Source: Rhytidiadelphus loreus | Lineage: Eukaryota; Streptophyta; Bryopsida; Hypnales; Hylocomiaceae | Direction: 5' to 3' | Assembly (NCBI GenBank): GCA_947034895.1 | Contig: OX344762.1 | Location: 28,066,760-28,130,759, forward strand | Length of the DNA: 64,000 bases | In this document: positions 37,701 through 48,827 of the stretch, in pieces | Position numbering within the stretch: the stretch's first letter is position 1 | Layout: each line of letters opens with the position of its first letter | Program-made: the position numbers and the translations under genes | The notes under the pieces: model-generated | Told to the model about the DNA's origin: nothing | Seen by the model: only the letters and a program-made list of their open reading frames with translations | Database searches by the model: none

Positions 37701-40700
37701 ACCACATTTTCATCCACATAGTTTTTCACTATTTCTTACTAACCCTAACAACATCCAAAACATCTTCTCAGTAGAACCGTGCAAATTGATGAAATTTTTT
37801 TAGTGTTGTTGCATTACTAGAATAAATATAGTTGCAAAAATATAGTCTAAGAGTCACTAAACCTTTCTCTTTGGAGTGAATTGTGGGAACTTAGGTGAAC
37901 AAACTCTTCATTTGCACCAACCATGTAAACCATGGTTGAAGTTTCTCTCTCTATTGTTGCAAAATACAAACTTAGTTTTTAAATCCTGTTGATGGTTTGG
38001 ATGAGTACCTTGAGGAGGGGCGCAAATACAGCAGTCTTTGCAACCTTGTCCGAGTGTAGAGCTGCTAGAGATAGAGCCGTAGCACCGCCCATTGACAAAC
38101 CCACAGTGAAAACAGGACCTGGAAGAGCCTCCACCTCTTTCAACCGCTGTTCCGCCTCATGAAGATAGTTCAGGTGCTCCGATTCGTAGTATCTAGAGAG
38201 CAAGAACCACAAACAATCGTTGATCCAAACGTGCGAGCATGTTCTTCGATCTGGTTCCAAATAGAAGGTCATTTTTGTTCCTGGACTTGGGAACTCTATG
38301 AAGGAGCAAGTATTTGGGACACAACAATTTGGGCTCAATCGCAGAGAGCAAAATTTGGAAAGAAATTTAAGATAGATCTCCCAGCACAAAGTGCGGGACA
38401 TGACACTCCAAATGAATGTATAGTAGAGGCATCCATTACGGATTGGGGATGTAATTCCGACCAAATCTAGGGATGGTGCTCATTTCAGAACTCAAATGTT
38501 CCGAAACCATAGATTGCTTATCGGGCTGATCTGAAATGATAAGCAATCTATGGTGTCGGAACATTTAAGTTATTAAATGAGCACCATCCCTAGATTTGGT
38601 TGGAATTACATCCTGATCCGTAATGGGTGGTTCTACTATATTTTGGAGCAAGTTTATTTGCTGAACGGCTACTATCAGACTCTCGAGCCCTTGCACGGGA
38701 ACAATTAGTTTCAAACAGATCCTAAACCCTTCACTCGGCCATTCTTCTTTGGGCTAAATATTGCCAGATTTCAACAATTTATTTTATTTAGCTACAAGCT
38801 ATTGCAAACTTGTTGAAAATTAGTTGGAAACCGCCAGAAATTTTTTACAGGGTACCAAAATAACAGAACTATGGTGAAAAATTAGGTAGAAGCGGAAGCT
38901 TCAACCAAATTTTTGGAGGCAAACTGGCGGAAAACGGAAAATGAAGGAACAGGAAGGCTGCCATCAGGGGTCGACATATTTGATAGGAAGATGCAAGACG
39001 TGTCGACATATTTAAAGGCTGGCACCTGGACAAAAAATTGAGGATTTAGGGGAAAAAAAGTACTTGTAAAATTTAGAATCAGAAAACTCCTCATCGTAGA
39101 GTGCTTCCAACAAATCCAGCTCACGTAATGGTTTCAAACGTGCCACTGCTCCACTTGCCTGAAAATCACAGGAATGTCAGCACCGCGCTTGGATTCTTTG
39201 CAGACAAGTGTCGGTCCAACTCTACATCCCACAACTAAACATTTAGGAGTACAAAAAATCTTTCTAACTAAGTTTCCAGTAAACTTTACTATATGATAAC
39301 TGTAACCACATGAGATCTCTCCTCAAATCATACGGAAGATCCTCTTTATGATATTAAGGGATGTTGGAGCTGTTCCAGAGAAGAAGGTAACGTAAGGATC
39401 AGATTCCAAAACTCCACAAGGCGTTTAGTACTTTGCGAAAAGAAGGATCACATAGCAACCAATTTGGTAACAAACCTGCAAATCGTAGAGCAGGAATTCC
39501 AAGGTGTAATACCCCCTATTCTCTAAAAATTCTTGACACAAATTAGTTTACCTAGAGCCCCTGTTCTTTGAGATCAAAACACACGGTCACATTGCAGGCA
39601 AAATCCAATCCAATCCTACCTGATCCGGCGTCAACGTGCTGATGGATATGAAATCACGAATATATGTGGCCAATTCCGGGTCGCTCAGAAGCTTTTTCGC
39701 CAACCCCTCCTTGATATCACGTTTTAAGTCATGCTGTTTCCCCGAATCGCAGTTCCATGTCAAATTCACGTCCAAAGCAAGCGAGCAGAAACAGGAGCAA
39801 GAGGCTCCATTAATCATACAGTATATTAATGGCTCCATTGACCATACACGTGAACTTTAATTTGTGTTAAGTGTGTAAATACTAATACTATTGACATTTC
39901 ATTTTTTGCAATTGATTCTTAGCTTAACACAGAAGAAATGTGTAAAAAAATTCAGGAGACATGAGGTTCTAGATTGCTGTAGGCGAAGGCTCAAAGTTTA
40001 CCTCTCTCTTGCTGTACATATGGTGAATGGAGACTTTACATTACCTTAGGCCAGTTCTTGTCGGGGTTGAGAAAGTAATGGCCGCAGAGTCCAGGTTGAT
40101 AAACATTGAAGCCATTCTCGTAGAGGTACTGCGCCAGAAGGCTCGTCTGCCAAGTCGAGGCGGAGAATCCATGGAACACCAGCACCGTCCCATACACAGC
40201 GTCGCCTTCCCCGTGCAGCAAATAGTATGGCGAGGCACCTTCCCGCTTCTCCGGATGATTCGAAATGGGTTGCACAAACGCATCCATGGCCCGCTTCGCC
40301 TGCCATCAATAGGGGATTCAAACAAGCGTGGAATTGTTCAAAACATTTGCAGAATTTGTAGGGTTTGAAGCTCAGTGCAAAGAATGGTGCCCGAAGAATT
40401 CTATGTTACAATGGTTCGCAATGGATTGCACAAACGTATCCATCGCTCACTTCGCCTGCCATATATATATATATATCAATGGAGATTTAAACAAAGGGTG
40501 GAGCTCTTCCTAACTTTGGCGGAATTTTTAGGGGCTTGAAGCTCAGTGCAAAGAATGGTGGGTACCCGAAGAATTCTATTTTACCTCATCGATTTGGCGC
40601 TTGGTGAGGATCACCTTCTCCAACTTCAAGGGCGTCGTCGCCGCCGCCATGCGCGCCATAGTCGTCACCCTCTTGGACAACGAAACTCGCGATGGAGTCG

Positions 40701-40788
40701 CAGTACACCGAAATCTAGTTTGCGATCTACCCAATTCCAAACTAATGCACCGGGAAGAACTCGATATCCAAGACTTACAGGTGGCCAT
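34744..40788 (-). CDS. Alpha/beta-hydrolase (serine esterase/lipase type), probably plastid-targeted
   Basis: Eight exons: 40788-40585, 40299-40045, 39733-39620, 39158-39064, 38192-38009, 35992-35737, 35593-35514, 34908-34744. All introns are GT-AG, every phase matches, and the total is 1353 nt for 450 residues. The N-terminus (about 1-40) is rich in Ser, Arg and Thr with few acids, like a chloroplast transit peptide (inference). Core features: VFHGFSAST at about 109-117 (oxyanion-hole HGFS), nucleophile elbow GLSMGG with Ser256, an acid in TEIDDSAD (about 347-354), and a C-terminal His in EVVPHPMVHP (389 or 393). This is a complete catalytic triad. The substrate is unknown; carboxylester or lipid hydrolysis is the likely chemistry. 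Intron 5 is about 2 kb and carries repeats; intron 1 contains a duplicated decoy exon. The C-terminal exons lie far from the core and would be missed by simple ORF scanning. Confidence 0.9.
36009..36495 (-). repeat. Diverged tandem duplication in intron 5 of the hydrolase gene
   Basis: About 36009-36190 and 36330-36495 share ordered words: GACTCACTCA or GACCCACTCA, CACCTT.GGATCATGAATAA, ATCAAA, AGAGCATGT, TCTAAGATCG.TCAAAAT, GTATCTTGG. The first copy abuts the acceptor of exon 6. Neither copy codes. Confidence 0.6.
36818..36865 (+). repeat. Short tandem repeat, 18-bp unit
   Basis: GTTGTATGCAATCAAA is repeated in tandem with about two and a half units inside intron 5 of the hydrolase gene. 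Confidence 0.6.
37263..37579. mobile_element. GGCAATTTCG-family MITE in intron 5 of the hydrolase gene
   Basis: About 317 bp with terminal inverted repeat GGGCAATTTCGTTAAAATGG against its complement at 37557-37579. The interior is made of repeated 'gaaatctata' phrases, suggesting internal expansion compared with the 113-bp copy at 48713-48825. The flanking dinucleotides read AT, so the TA duplication is not intact. Confidence 0.7.
38403..38655. repeat. Foldback repeat in intron 4 of the hydrolase gene
   Basis: A long inverted repeat centred near 38530. CCAAATCTAGGGATGGTGCT at 38463-38482 is mirrored at about 38579-38598. CATAGATTGCTTATC and its complement sit close to the loop, and outer arms around ATTACGG (38437 and 38621) also pair. 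It lies just upstream (in gene direction) of the exon coding the catalytic serine, so transcripts should carry a strong hairpin. Confidence 0.8.
40245..40584 (-). repeat. Partial tandem duplication of intron 1 and exon 2 start, with decoy exon
   Basis: Two copies of a segment of about 165 bp lie between exon 1 and exon 2. Each has GAATTCTTCGGG after a GT, the phrase CATTCTTTGCACTGAGCTTC, and an acceptor GGCAG followed by GCGAAG. In the upstream copy, 40455-40410 forms a 46-nt candidate exon flanked by AG and GT. It resembles the start of exon 2 (ATGGAT.CGTTTGTGCAA) but reads Ala-Lys-stop in frame. The downstream copy leads into the true exon 2 at 40299. An (AT)n tract sits at about 40460-40477. 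Confidence 0.8.
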
Positions 40789-41450
40789 TTTCCTCTACAA
40801 AACCTTCCCCCACCCCACGAGATTCTCACTTGTGCACAGGTTTCGAAGGAACGCCTGCCCCGACAAGCCCTGGCGCCGCTCCAGGCATCCAGAGATGCAG
40901 ATGATCGTATCCTGCATGGCAAGTTCTGATTCTTCTGAAGTTACAAAAAACCCAGAAACAAGTACAATGCTGTCAATGCAGCTAGCTAACCTTAGTCGTG
41001 TCCATTCTTCGTGCACGTCTGGTGATAAGAGACGGATGGTTGTTTATTCCAAAACGTCAAATAGATTCGAGTCAGTCAAACAAAAGGGGATTCGGAATCC
41101 AGCTAACTTTGCATTTGATTCCGTCCCCATGAGCTCAGCAATTTTTCGCTGGGAATTTTGGAGAGTCGGAGTCATTCTTCGACATCTTGGAGCTCCGCTA
41201 TGGCGATGAAAAGCGTGGCGCTCAGTTTCTCTCGAACATTTTCCCTTTTTTTTTTTGAGGGGGGGGCACCCAATGAAATTTATTTCAACGGCGACAGACG
41301 GAATCACGGATCGCATGATTTTCGATCGACATTCAAGGCGTCGTCTTGGCGGGCGGTCCCGATTTCGGTCCCTGCGGAATCAGGAATTGAAGGCTCATTT
41401 ACCACGTAAGTTACTAATGAGCACGTCAATGACCTGGCCACACACCCTTG
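40789..41450 (-). promoter_or_regulatory. Upstream region of the hydrolase gene
   Basis: A relatively GC-rich flank extends to about 41400, consistent with the 5' untranslated region and promoter. It contains several overlapping chance ORFs on both strands. A poly(T) then poly(G) run sits at about 41240-41266. No clear TATA box was assigned. Confidence 0.35.
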
Positions 41451-42277
41451 TCACAAGCTTTTCATTCCACATATTCATGAGTGAAGCTATTCTCTAGACT
41501 GAATTTGCCTAGGCATGGTCATTTAGCATGGCCAAGTGGTGTGATAATAATCCATGCAATAGAATATTATTCAAAAAGGCATTTCTATAGACCCCTAAAA
41601 GGCATTTTTTATAGGTTCACTATTGTAGCTTTGCTTAATATGACATGCCCAAATTTTTTAGTATGGGATTGGGATCCTTTATACGGTGGCTGAAAATATA
41701 ATTTTCAATATTCAATTGATATTGTCTCATAGTGCACCCAAAAGATGCAGGTAGCTTATACCTACTTGGCCCCCACCTCAAGAAAATTCAAGAGTGTCGA
41801 TGTGTTTTGTAAAAATTGTGGCTCCCATCCCACACTATGAATTTTGATTTTACAAGAAAAATTGTTAGTGAAAATCTCCATCTTTAATCTTGAGCAAAAT
41901 TGACCTTTCCAGTGTTGTCTATCTAAAAATAGAATAAAATAATTTGCATTGTCAATCTATGTCGCACAGCGTACTAATGGTATATGATGTATGGTATATA
42001 TATGGAATACGACGGGCATATAAATATATAGTATATGATATATTAATATGGTTCAAACTAGTGCACCATAAGATCCTATGGTTACTTATATCTAAAAATG
42101 ATTTTTTTCTAAAATTTGGTACTTGTACTAGAAATGGCAGTTTTAGAGCATTTTTGGTGAAAACATTGTCCAAATCATTTTGGGGTTAATGCCCAAATAT
42201 TTATTTGGATTTTTTCACATTTTTCAAATATCTTTATACTAATATATAGTATTGATCTCAATTTCATCAACATGGTT
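41451..42277. other. Gene-free stretch with an inverted TTAA-family fragment
   Basis: Around 42095-42190 the sequence is the reverse complement of the start of the 45669-46611 element (ACTAGAAATGGCAG, CACCAAAAATGC, TTTGGGGTTAA), so a diverged and probably truncated copy lies here in opposite orientation. The remainder is unassigned. Confidence 0.4.
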
Positions 42278-43959
42278 TTAACCCCTATAAATGACCAAGG
42301 CACATTTTAGGCAAAACTTGTGAAAACTGCCACTTTGGATGTAATGAGAAAAAAATGAAAAAAAAAGTTTTTTTTCAAAACTCAGCTACAAAAATTTGTA
42401 CACATGGTTAATTTTTTTGAAATTTTCATCTTGTATCATGTAAATTACATACTTGAAATTTTTCAAAAGTAAAAGAAGAGTTTTGCACATGTTGTCTAAA
42501 GTTGCCCAAGCTGCTTAGAAAGTTTAGGGCAAGATGACTTTTAATTTGGGCACACAATTGGAAAAAAATTATATACCCACTCAAAGGATACATTTTCACA
42601 CCACATCTCAAAATTTCATGAACATCCAACCAAAATTGATTTGTACATAACTACCTTAAATCTTTTACGTATGTTGAACGATTACTTGGTCTTGTAGGGG
42701 TCAAGGAAAGGTTGCTCTTTGAATGTTTAAGCATTAGATTGGATGAATGAGAAGTAATTTAGACAAAAGAACATTGAAAAGCACTCCACTCATCATCCAA
42801 AAAATGACATTTGAAGCACAGAGAGTGTAACCTTGAGTGCTCTAATTCAAATATGAATGTTATGAAAAACACACTTCATCCAATTTATATTCACTCATGA
42901 TGCTTAAAAAGAATTATGTAATATATCAATGGAAAAAGAATGTTCAATGGGAGAGAGATCAATATAGATAATTTAGAGGAGTTTCAACTATTTCTAAGAA
43001 AATTTCAAAAGTACTCCTATTGTATTTATTGTGAGCATTTAAGGATTAACTTTGAAACTATGGTATCTTTCATCAAAACCTCTTTAGGAAAACTATAGTA
43101 TATACATAGAGTCAAAATTACAATTAGAGGTTATCTCTCTACTTGTCAGCAACTATAAATTGTGACATTTTTTAACTTCTAAAGGACCAAGTGACCATTC
43201 AATGTATGTAAGAGATCTCAAATAGTTATGCATGAAGTCAATTTTAGTTGAATGTTCACAAAATTTTGATACAAGGTGTGAACACGTATCTCCTTAGTAG
43301 GAATATAATTTTTTTCCTAATGGGTACCTAGATCAAAAGTTCTATTGCCCTAAACTTTTTAGATAGCCTAAGTAGCTTTGGGAAGCATGTGCAAAACTCC
43401 TCTTCTACTTCTAAAATTTAGCAAATATATAATTTACATAGTTTAAGAAGAAAATTTAAAAAAAATCCATGTGTAGTGTACACTATAAGAAACTAGTATT
43501 TCCGACGTTTAAGCAAACGGATTTTGTTGGACATCTAATGTAACAACTTGTGTTTTTATGTCAACAATGACGTCTAATACAACATGAAGATATTACATTA
43601 CACATCATTGTTGACATAAAAACACAAGTTGTTACATTGGATATCCAACAAAATCTGTCTACTTAGACACGATTTTCTTATAGTGGTAAAAATCTCACTC
43701 TAGGAGTTAAATTCTACTAGCCTTGTTAGAAAAGCTAAGAAATAATTTTTTTTCTAACTTCAAACATTATGATCTTTCAATTCATGCAATCAAAGTTTCT
43801 AAAATCTTTTCTACACATTCCCATAGTAGTCTGGTACAATTTTTGTACAATTAAATTTTGAAAAAACACACTTTTTTTTCATTATTTTTTCACCGCCCTG
43901 TAAAGTGATAGCTTTTCACAATTTCTGCTCAAAATGTGCTTTGGTCCTTTAGGGGTTAA
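42278..43959. mobile_element. TTAA-ended foldback element with a nested MITE
   Basis: The left end TTAACCCCTATAAATGACCA and the right end TTTGGTCCTTTAGGGGTTAA are inverted repeats that continue inward (GCACATTTT, TTGTGAAAA). Further inverted arms pair about 42390-42700 with 43185-43480 (TTTTGCACATG, CTTGGTC). The outer TTAA on both sides with CCCCTA ends recalls piggyBac-type elements (TTAA duplication, CCC ends). No transposase frame is present. The 205-bp MITE at 43481-43685 sits in the right arm. Confidence 0.65.
43481..43685. mobile_element. CACTA-type MITE, 205 bp
   Basis: The ends CACTATAAGAAA and TTTTCTTATAGTG pair, and a 3-bp duplication GTA flanks the element (43478-43480 and 43686-43688). 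The body is an almost perfect hairpin; both arms carry TAACAACTTGTGTTTTTATG. It has the same core as the MITE at 48422-48658. Confidence 0.85.
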
Positions 43960-45668
43960 ATTATGTTTTTTTATGGAGATTTTGTACATCTTTTGTGGAT
44001 TTCAAAGTCGGGACTTTAAAAAAAGTTAAATGTCACATACATAGGTACATCTTTGAATTGTCATTAGAATGACAGAAAATCATTCACTAAAAAACTCTAT
44101 TACTTTAGAACAATGTTGTGCCATACTTAATCCTAAAAAGACAAAACCTATCACCAATGTACTTGTCAAAAATGATTTTTGAACCAATACATGCATTCTT
44201 CATTTCTTTAGTAATCTTGGAAGTCACCCATCAAACATTTCTTGGCCTCAATGAGTCCTTTGACATTTAAAGTTGAAGACATTCTACATACTCAATTTAA
44301 AGTCATATGCACTAAATAGTGAAATTAGGTTGCCTTATACTAATTTCTTTACACTTGACACTATATAAATATAAGGTAAGGCAACCTAATTATTTACGCA
44401 CCCAATTTCACTATTTAGTGTAGATTACAATTCAAAAGATGCTTGTACTCTTCTACGTTACACAACCCTAAATTGAGAGCCAAAAAAGGCAAGATTTGGA
44501 GGTTCATTTTGTAAGTTTTCAATTTTTGGTAAATTATCTTCACAAGTGATTAGTCTACCGTCAAATTACCTGAAATACCAATCCAATAATACCTCTTTTT
44601 TTGAAAAGACCTTTGTTTCCTTTGTGTTTTTCAAAGGAAATAAGGATGTTTCTCATAAACATAGGCAAAGTATTAATGTAAAATTGTCAGTTGAGCAATC
44701 CAAAGCCATATTAACCCTTTAACGCTCGAGAATTGGCCTATGGTTTCTGATATAATATACTAAATACAATATGCTTGGCAGTAAAGTGTTAAATTGAAAA
44801 TAGTGTAAAGCTTTACGGATACGGAATTCACTGGTGGGGATGCTCTTAGCATTAATGAAAAGGATTCAAGGGCCTCCACATGCTGGAAATGAATGAGTGA
44901 GTTAGCAAGTCATCCATCCATAATTGTCCAGCTCATATCATACTGTAGAAATATCAATAAGCTCATATCATTGTCAACATAAAAGTTGAACAGCGGATCT
45001 CATGAAGGCCCACGCATACTCTATTGTAACATTTTTGGCCTGTTCAAGCATTAAACTAGCAACCAAACCCATCCAACAACTGGGACTTGTTCAGCAAACT
45101 AAGTCAAAGCCCTCTTAGCAACCCGAAACCATTCACCAATCCAAGACCATAGTCAGCCTTTGTGGACAGATCAATCAAAAGTTTTTTTCTCAAAACAATG
45201 TCATTATGATCATAAGTTTTCTTCAACTACAACTTCTGGATGGAGTGTTTTTTTTCCATTTTCAGATTTTTTTTTCCCCTTGCTTTTGGCAAATTCTCAA
45301 TGTTTGTCCATCAAATTCTAATTTGGAAAGATTCTTGAGTTTGCAAGAACTTTAGGAAGCTTTTAGGTTATAAACTTTTTCTTGCAATGGCCGTTTTGCT
45401 TTACAAAATGATATTGAATTTCCAAGCAGAATAGGTGAAGTACAACTTGAAATCATATTCAGAATTAACAAGTCTTACTTCCATTGTAAAATGGGAAAGA
45501 AAATGGGAAGTTGGAGGGTATTGAGAGATTCAATTCTTGACCTCTTTTGGATGGATAAAACTTCATCAAACCTAAGTTACATAAGTAAGAAGACAGCACA
45601 ACGTCTGAAGCAAGATGGGGTCAAAACATACTCAACTTATTGAATACAAGACTGTTATCATTTGTGAC
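43960..45668. other. Gene-free stretch with two small inverted-repeat elements
   Basis: An imperfect inverted repeat spans 44310-44420 (CACTAAATAGTGAAATTAGG against its complement, with GGTTGCCTTATA inside). A short TTAA-bounded palindrome lies at 44711-44792 (TTAACCCTTTAACGC and GGCAGTAAAGTGTTAA). No genes. Confidence 0.45.
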
Positions 45669-46611
45669 TTAACCCCTAAACTATATTCTCACCAAAAATG
45701 CTCCAAACCTGCCATTTCTAGTACTAGTACCAAAATTTAGGAAAAAACAATGTTTTGGGACACATGTAACCATAGGAACTTGTAGTATTCTAGATTGAGA
45801 AGATGTGGAAAAAATTTCAGAAATTTTCACTGTATAGATTGCAAGATATTAGCATTTAAAGTAATGAAAATCCTTTTTTTAGTCCTACAAAAAATTGGGC
45901 AGTTGCACTTCACAAGGTCACATTTGTATGAAAAAATGTTCAAAACGGTGGTGCTTCTTTGGTTTCATTCTTCAAGGCAAGTTGGTTACATGCTTGAAAA
46001 TTTTCAGATCATTTGAAATTGTACATGTAGGAAAAAAATAGTATGTAGAAAGAAATAGATAACAATTCAAAATACAAAATTGTTAACAATTTATTTATGG
46101 AATAAAAAAATGCCAATCCCAATGGTTGTTATGTTGTAATAAAAACTTTACACCTAATGTTTTTATTTTTATTTCCAAAATATTGAGAATTGAATTAAAT
46201 AAAGGACTTCAAAGTTTATCTCTAAAGAGTAGAGATTCCATAACTACCTGCAAACTACCCACAAACTATAACTCCTTATAACTTTCATCTCATTAATCAA
46301 AATGGAATGATTCTAGATTTTTTCATACAAATAAATCTAGAGAACCAATCTCAAATTTTTATTTCATAAAAAAAATATTTTTAAAGAATTTTTTGTGCCA
46401 CCCAAGTTGCTAGCTGAGCAATGAAACCTACATATCATACAATAACTTTTTAACCATGTAGTCAAAAATTCTAAAAAAAAAATTTGGGCCCTAAAGCTAC
46501 TCCTCGGGCCCATGTTGTGTGAAAATTTCAAAAAATAAAAATTCCATTTGTAGTGAGTTGCCCAAAATTGCACATGTGTAAAAAACGTAGTTTTGTGCTT
46601 TAGGATTAAAA
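45669..46611 (+). mobile_element. Non-autonomous TTAA-ended repeat element, copy 2
   Basis: Begins TTAACCCCTAAAC and ends CTTTAGGATTAA, a diverged terminal inverted repeat. It is homologous over about 930 bp to 6647-7573 in the same orientation. It is noncoding; long antisense frames such as 46364-46723 are chance. Confidence 0.65.
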
Positions 46612-48421
46612 CATTATATTTATGCTTTTTTGGATGTACTTCTAAACTAATTGTCATATTATTGTACAAGAGGATTACCAATTTTATCTTGTAAGAGCAT
46701 GAAGAAAGGGGCAACAAATGCACAAGGCCGGTTTGAAAATACTCATTTTTGTGCTAACAATTTGACTTAATTTTTGAGATTTTCACTTGTTTTTGAAGAA
46801 AGTAGTTCTTAGTTCATTTTTTCTCACTTTATCCAATGGACTTGGAAAAAAAACCCTTTTAAGTATGTGTTTGTATGTCATGTGCCATTGAAATATGTTT
46901 TGTGTACCTTTTTGTATGATCTTTAACCTTTAAAGGACAAACTTACTTGGGGGCATGGTTTTAGGATCAAACCTCAATTTTCACATAGTTTCTAATTTTA
47001 AATGATTTAAACCTTAACTAAGAAAATGTAACTCTATTTTTTACTTTTTATTCCATCTTATTTTATTGAAAAATCATTAAAATTATATTTTTTATGACGC
47101 TTTGAAGGTAGCATCCTAAAAGCTTAAAATACACTACTTTTGAACTTTTTCTATTGAATTTCTTTTAGTATGAGCTCAAAGAGTATGTTAGTTACACCAT
47201 AATGATTATCACTATGATCTCATTTTTGCTAAAAATTTTATACTATTTCAAGCATTTTTGTAATTACTATGATTTTACAAAAAAAAAATTAACAATTGTA
47301 TAAATTTCATTTTAGTGTATTTAATTATGAAAAAATGAAGTTCAATTTTGGATATATATTACTTAATATATGTGAAAATTATCAAATTTTTGAAAGATGT
47401 ATTTTAATATAGAAAACTAATGAAAATTAACCAAACAAAAACATGGAATGTCCTTTAATACCTTAAAGAGTAGATGTTCAAATTTCAAACAACATATGAA
47501 GACAATCACATTCTAAGCACATAAAAGTAATTTTTTTTGTCCATCAATTTAAAAAAATTCTTATATTGTTCTTTAACATTTGTATGCCATAGATTCTAAA
47601 GACTTTCTTTTGCAAATATTTTGTAAAATTGAAAGGAACCTAATGGATTTGACCTCAAAAAATAACTTTTTAAGTCCAAAAATTGACCCTTCAAAAATGA
47701 CTTAACTAAAGAAGTTAAATAAAAATCTTCTAAACTCACTATGATTTGAATTAAAAAATTTGAACCTAAGAAGAAAATTCTTGTAGAATCCCAAATATTC
47801 AAGCTATAATCTGTTTCAGAAGGAATTTTCAATTTTTGGCTTCAAATTTATTGAAAAAACTATTTTTTAGATTAGTTTATCTAACTATATAGATATGATT
47901 TATGGATCATATTTACAACTATTGTTTAGGATTCATCATTGAATTATTCTTCTAAGTTGCATTTTATAATACATCTTCACAATTTTGGAAAGTTGAACTA
48001 TTCCTAGTCCTTAGCTTCAAATGACCCAAATGACCATTTTCTAGTTGTTGTCCCTCTTTTTTGAGATGTCTATTCTCAAATTTTGACTTTTTAAAAATAA
48101 AAATAATTTTTGGGAAATAGACTTTGTTATGATTCCAATGGCAGTAGTTTCAATAAATTCCTAGTTAAACTCTACTTTGTAGGATTTTTTGAGTGGTGTA
48201 GTACAGCTTACAACTCATTTTGGGGGCTTTAGTTTGGGCATGGATTGAATAGTTAGTCAACCAATGCGATTGTTGCCCACCTCAAAAAAGGTAGATCCAA
48301 AGAGTTTAAGGAGGAGGCAAGTGTGCCCATCCTTGTTTTTCTTATAAACACTACTCTCATTTTAATGATCACCGCGCTTTGCTAGCTCTATCCAAAATTG
48401 TGAAATTTTACATGAGCATTT
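46612..48421. other. Gene-free AT-rich stretch
   Basis: No gene was found. TTTAACCTTTAAAGGACAAA at about 46923 may be the left end of a larger TTAA-family element whose right end would be TTAGGGGTTAAA near 49090. This pairing is weak. Confidence 0.3.
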
Positions 48422-48658
48422 CACTAGAAGAAGCCCAAGTTTTTTTGAATGTTTTAGACGTCAAAGTTGATAGATTTTGCTAGACATCTTTTATAACAAC
48501 TTTTGTTTTTATGTCAACAATGACATTTAATGTAACATCAAGATGTTACATTGGATGTCATTGTTGATATAAAAACAAAAGTTGTTACAAAGGATGTTTA
48601 GCAAAATCCATCAACTTTGACATAAGAAAATTCAAAAAAACATAGGCTTCTTCTAGTG
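48422..48658. mobile_element. CACTA-type MITE, 237 bp
   Basis: The ends CACTAGAAGAAGCC and GGCTTCTTCTAGTG pair exactly, with target duplication TTT on both sides (48419-48421 and 48659-48661). The body is a near-perfect hairpin with ACAACTTTTGTTTTTATGTC in the arms, shared with the MITE at 43481-43685. Confidence 0.9.
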
Positions 48659-48712
48659 TTTTGAACTCTTTTGTCTTTCAATGAGCACAAAAGGTCATCA
48701 TTTCAAAATATA

Positions 48713-48825
48713 GGCAATTTCGTTAAAATGGCGGCAGTTTTTTGCCATTTTACCGGAATGTAGTGTTATTTTCTAACAAATGCAGTGCCATTATACTGGA
48801 ATACCGCCATTTTAACGAAATTGCC
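48713..48825. mobile_element. TA-flanked MITE, GGCAATTTCG family, short copy
   Basis: 113 bp with a perfect terminal inverted repeat GGCAATTTCGTTAAAATGGC and TA on each side (48711-48712 and 48826-48827). It lies only about 50 bp from the CACTA-type MITE. It is the best-preserved copy of the family in this window. Confidence 0.8.
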
Positions 48826-48827
48826 TA

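Noticed and set aside
40027..41209. Plus-strand ORFs of 113, 127 and 202 codons
   Set aside because: They are antisense to hydrolase exons 1 and 2 and its 5' region; the minus-strand exons carry the catalytic motifs.
46364..46723. 119-codon minus-strand ORF
   Set aside because: Lies within the noncoding TTAA-ended repeat; the related copy at 6.6-7.6 kb does not keep the frame open.
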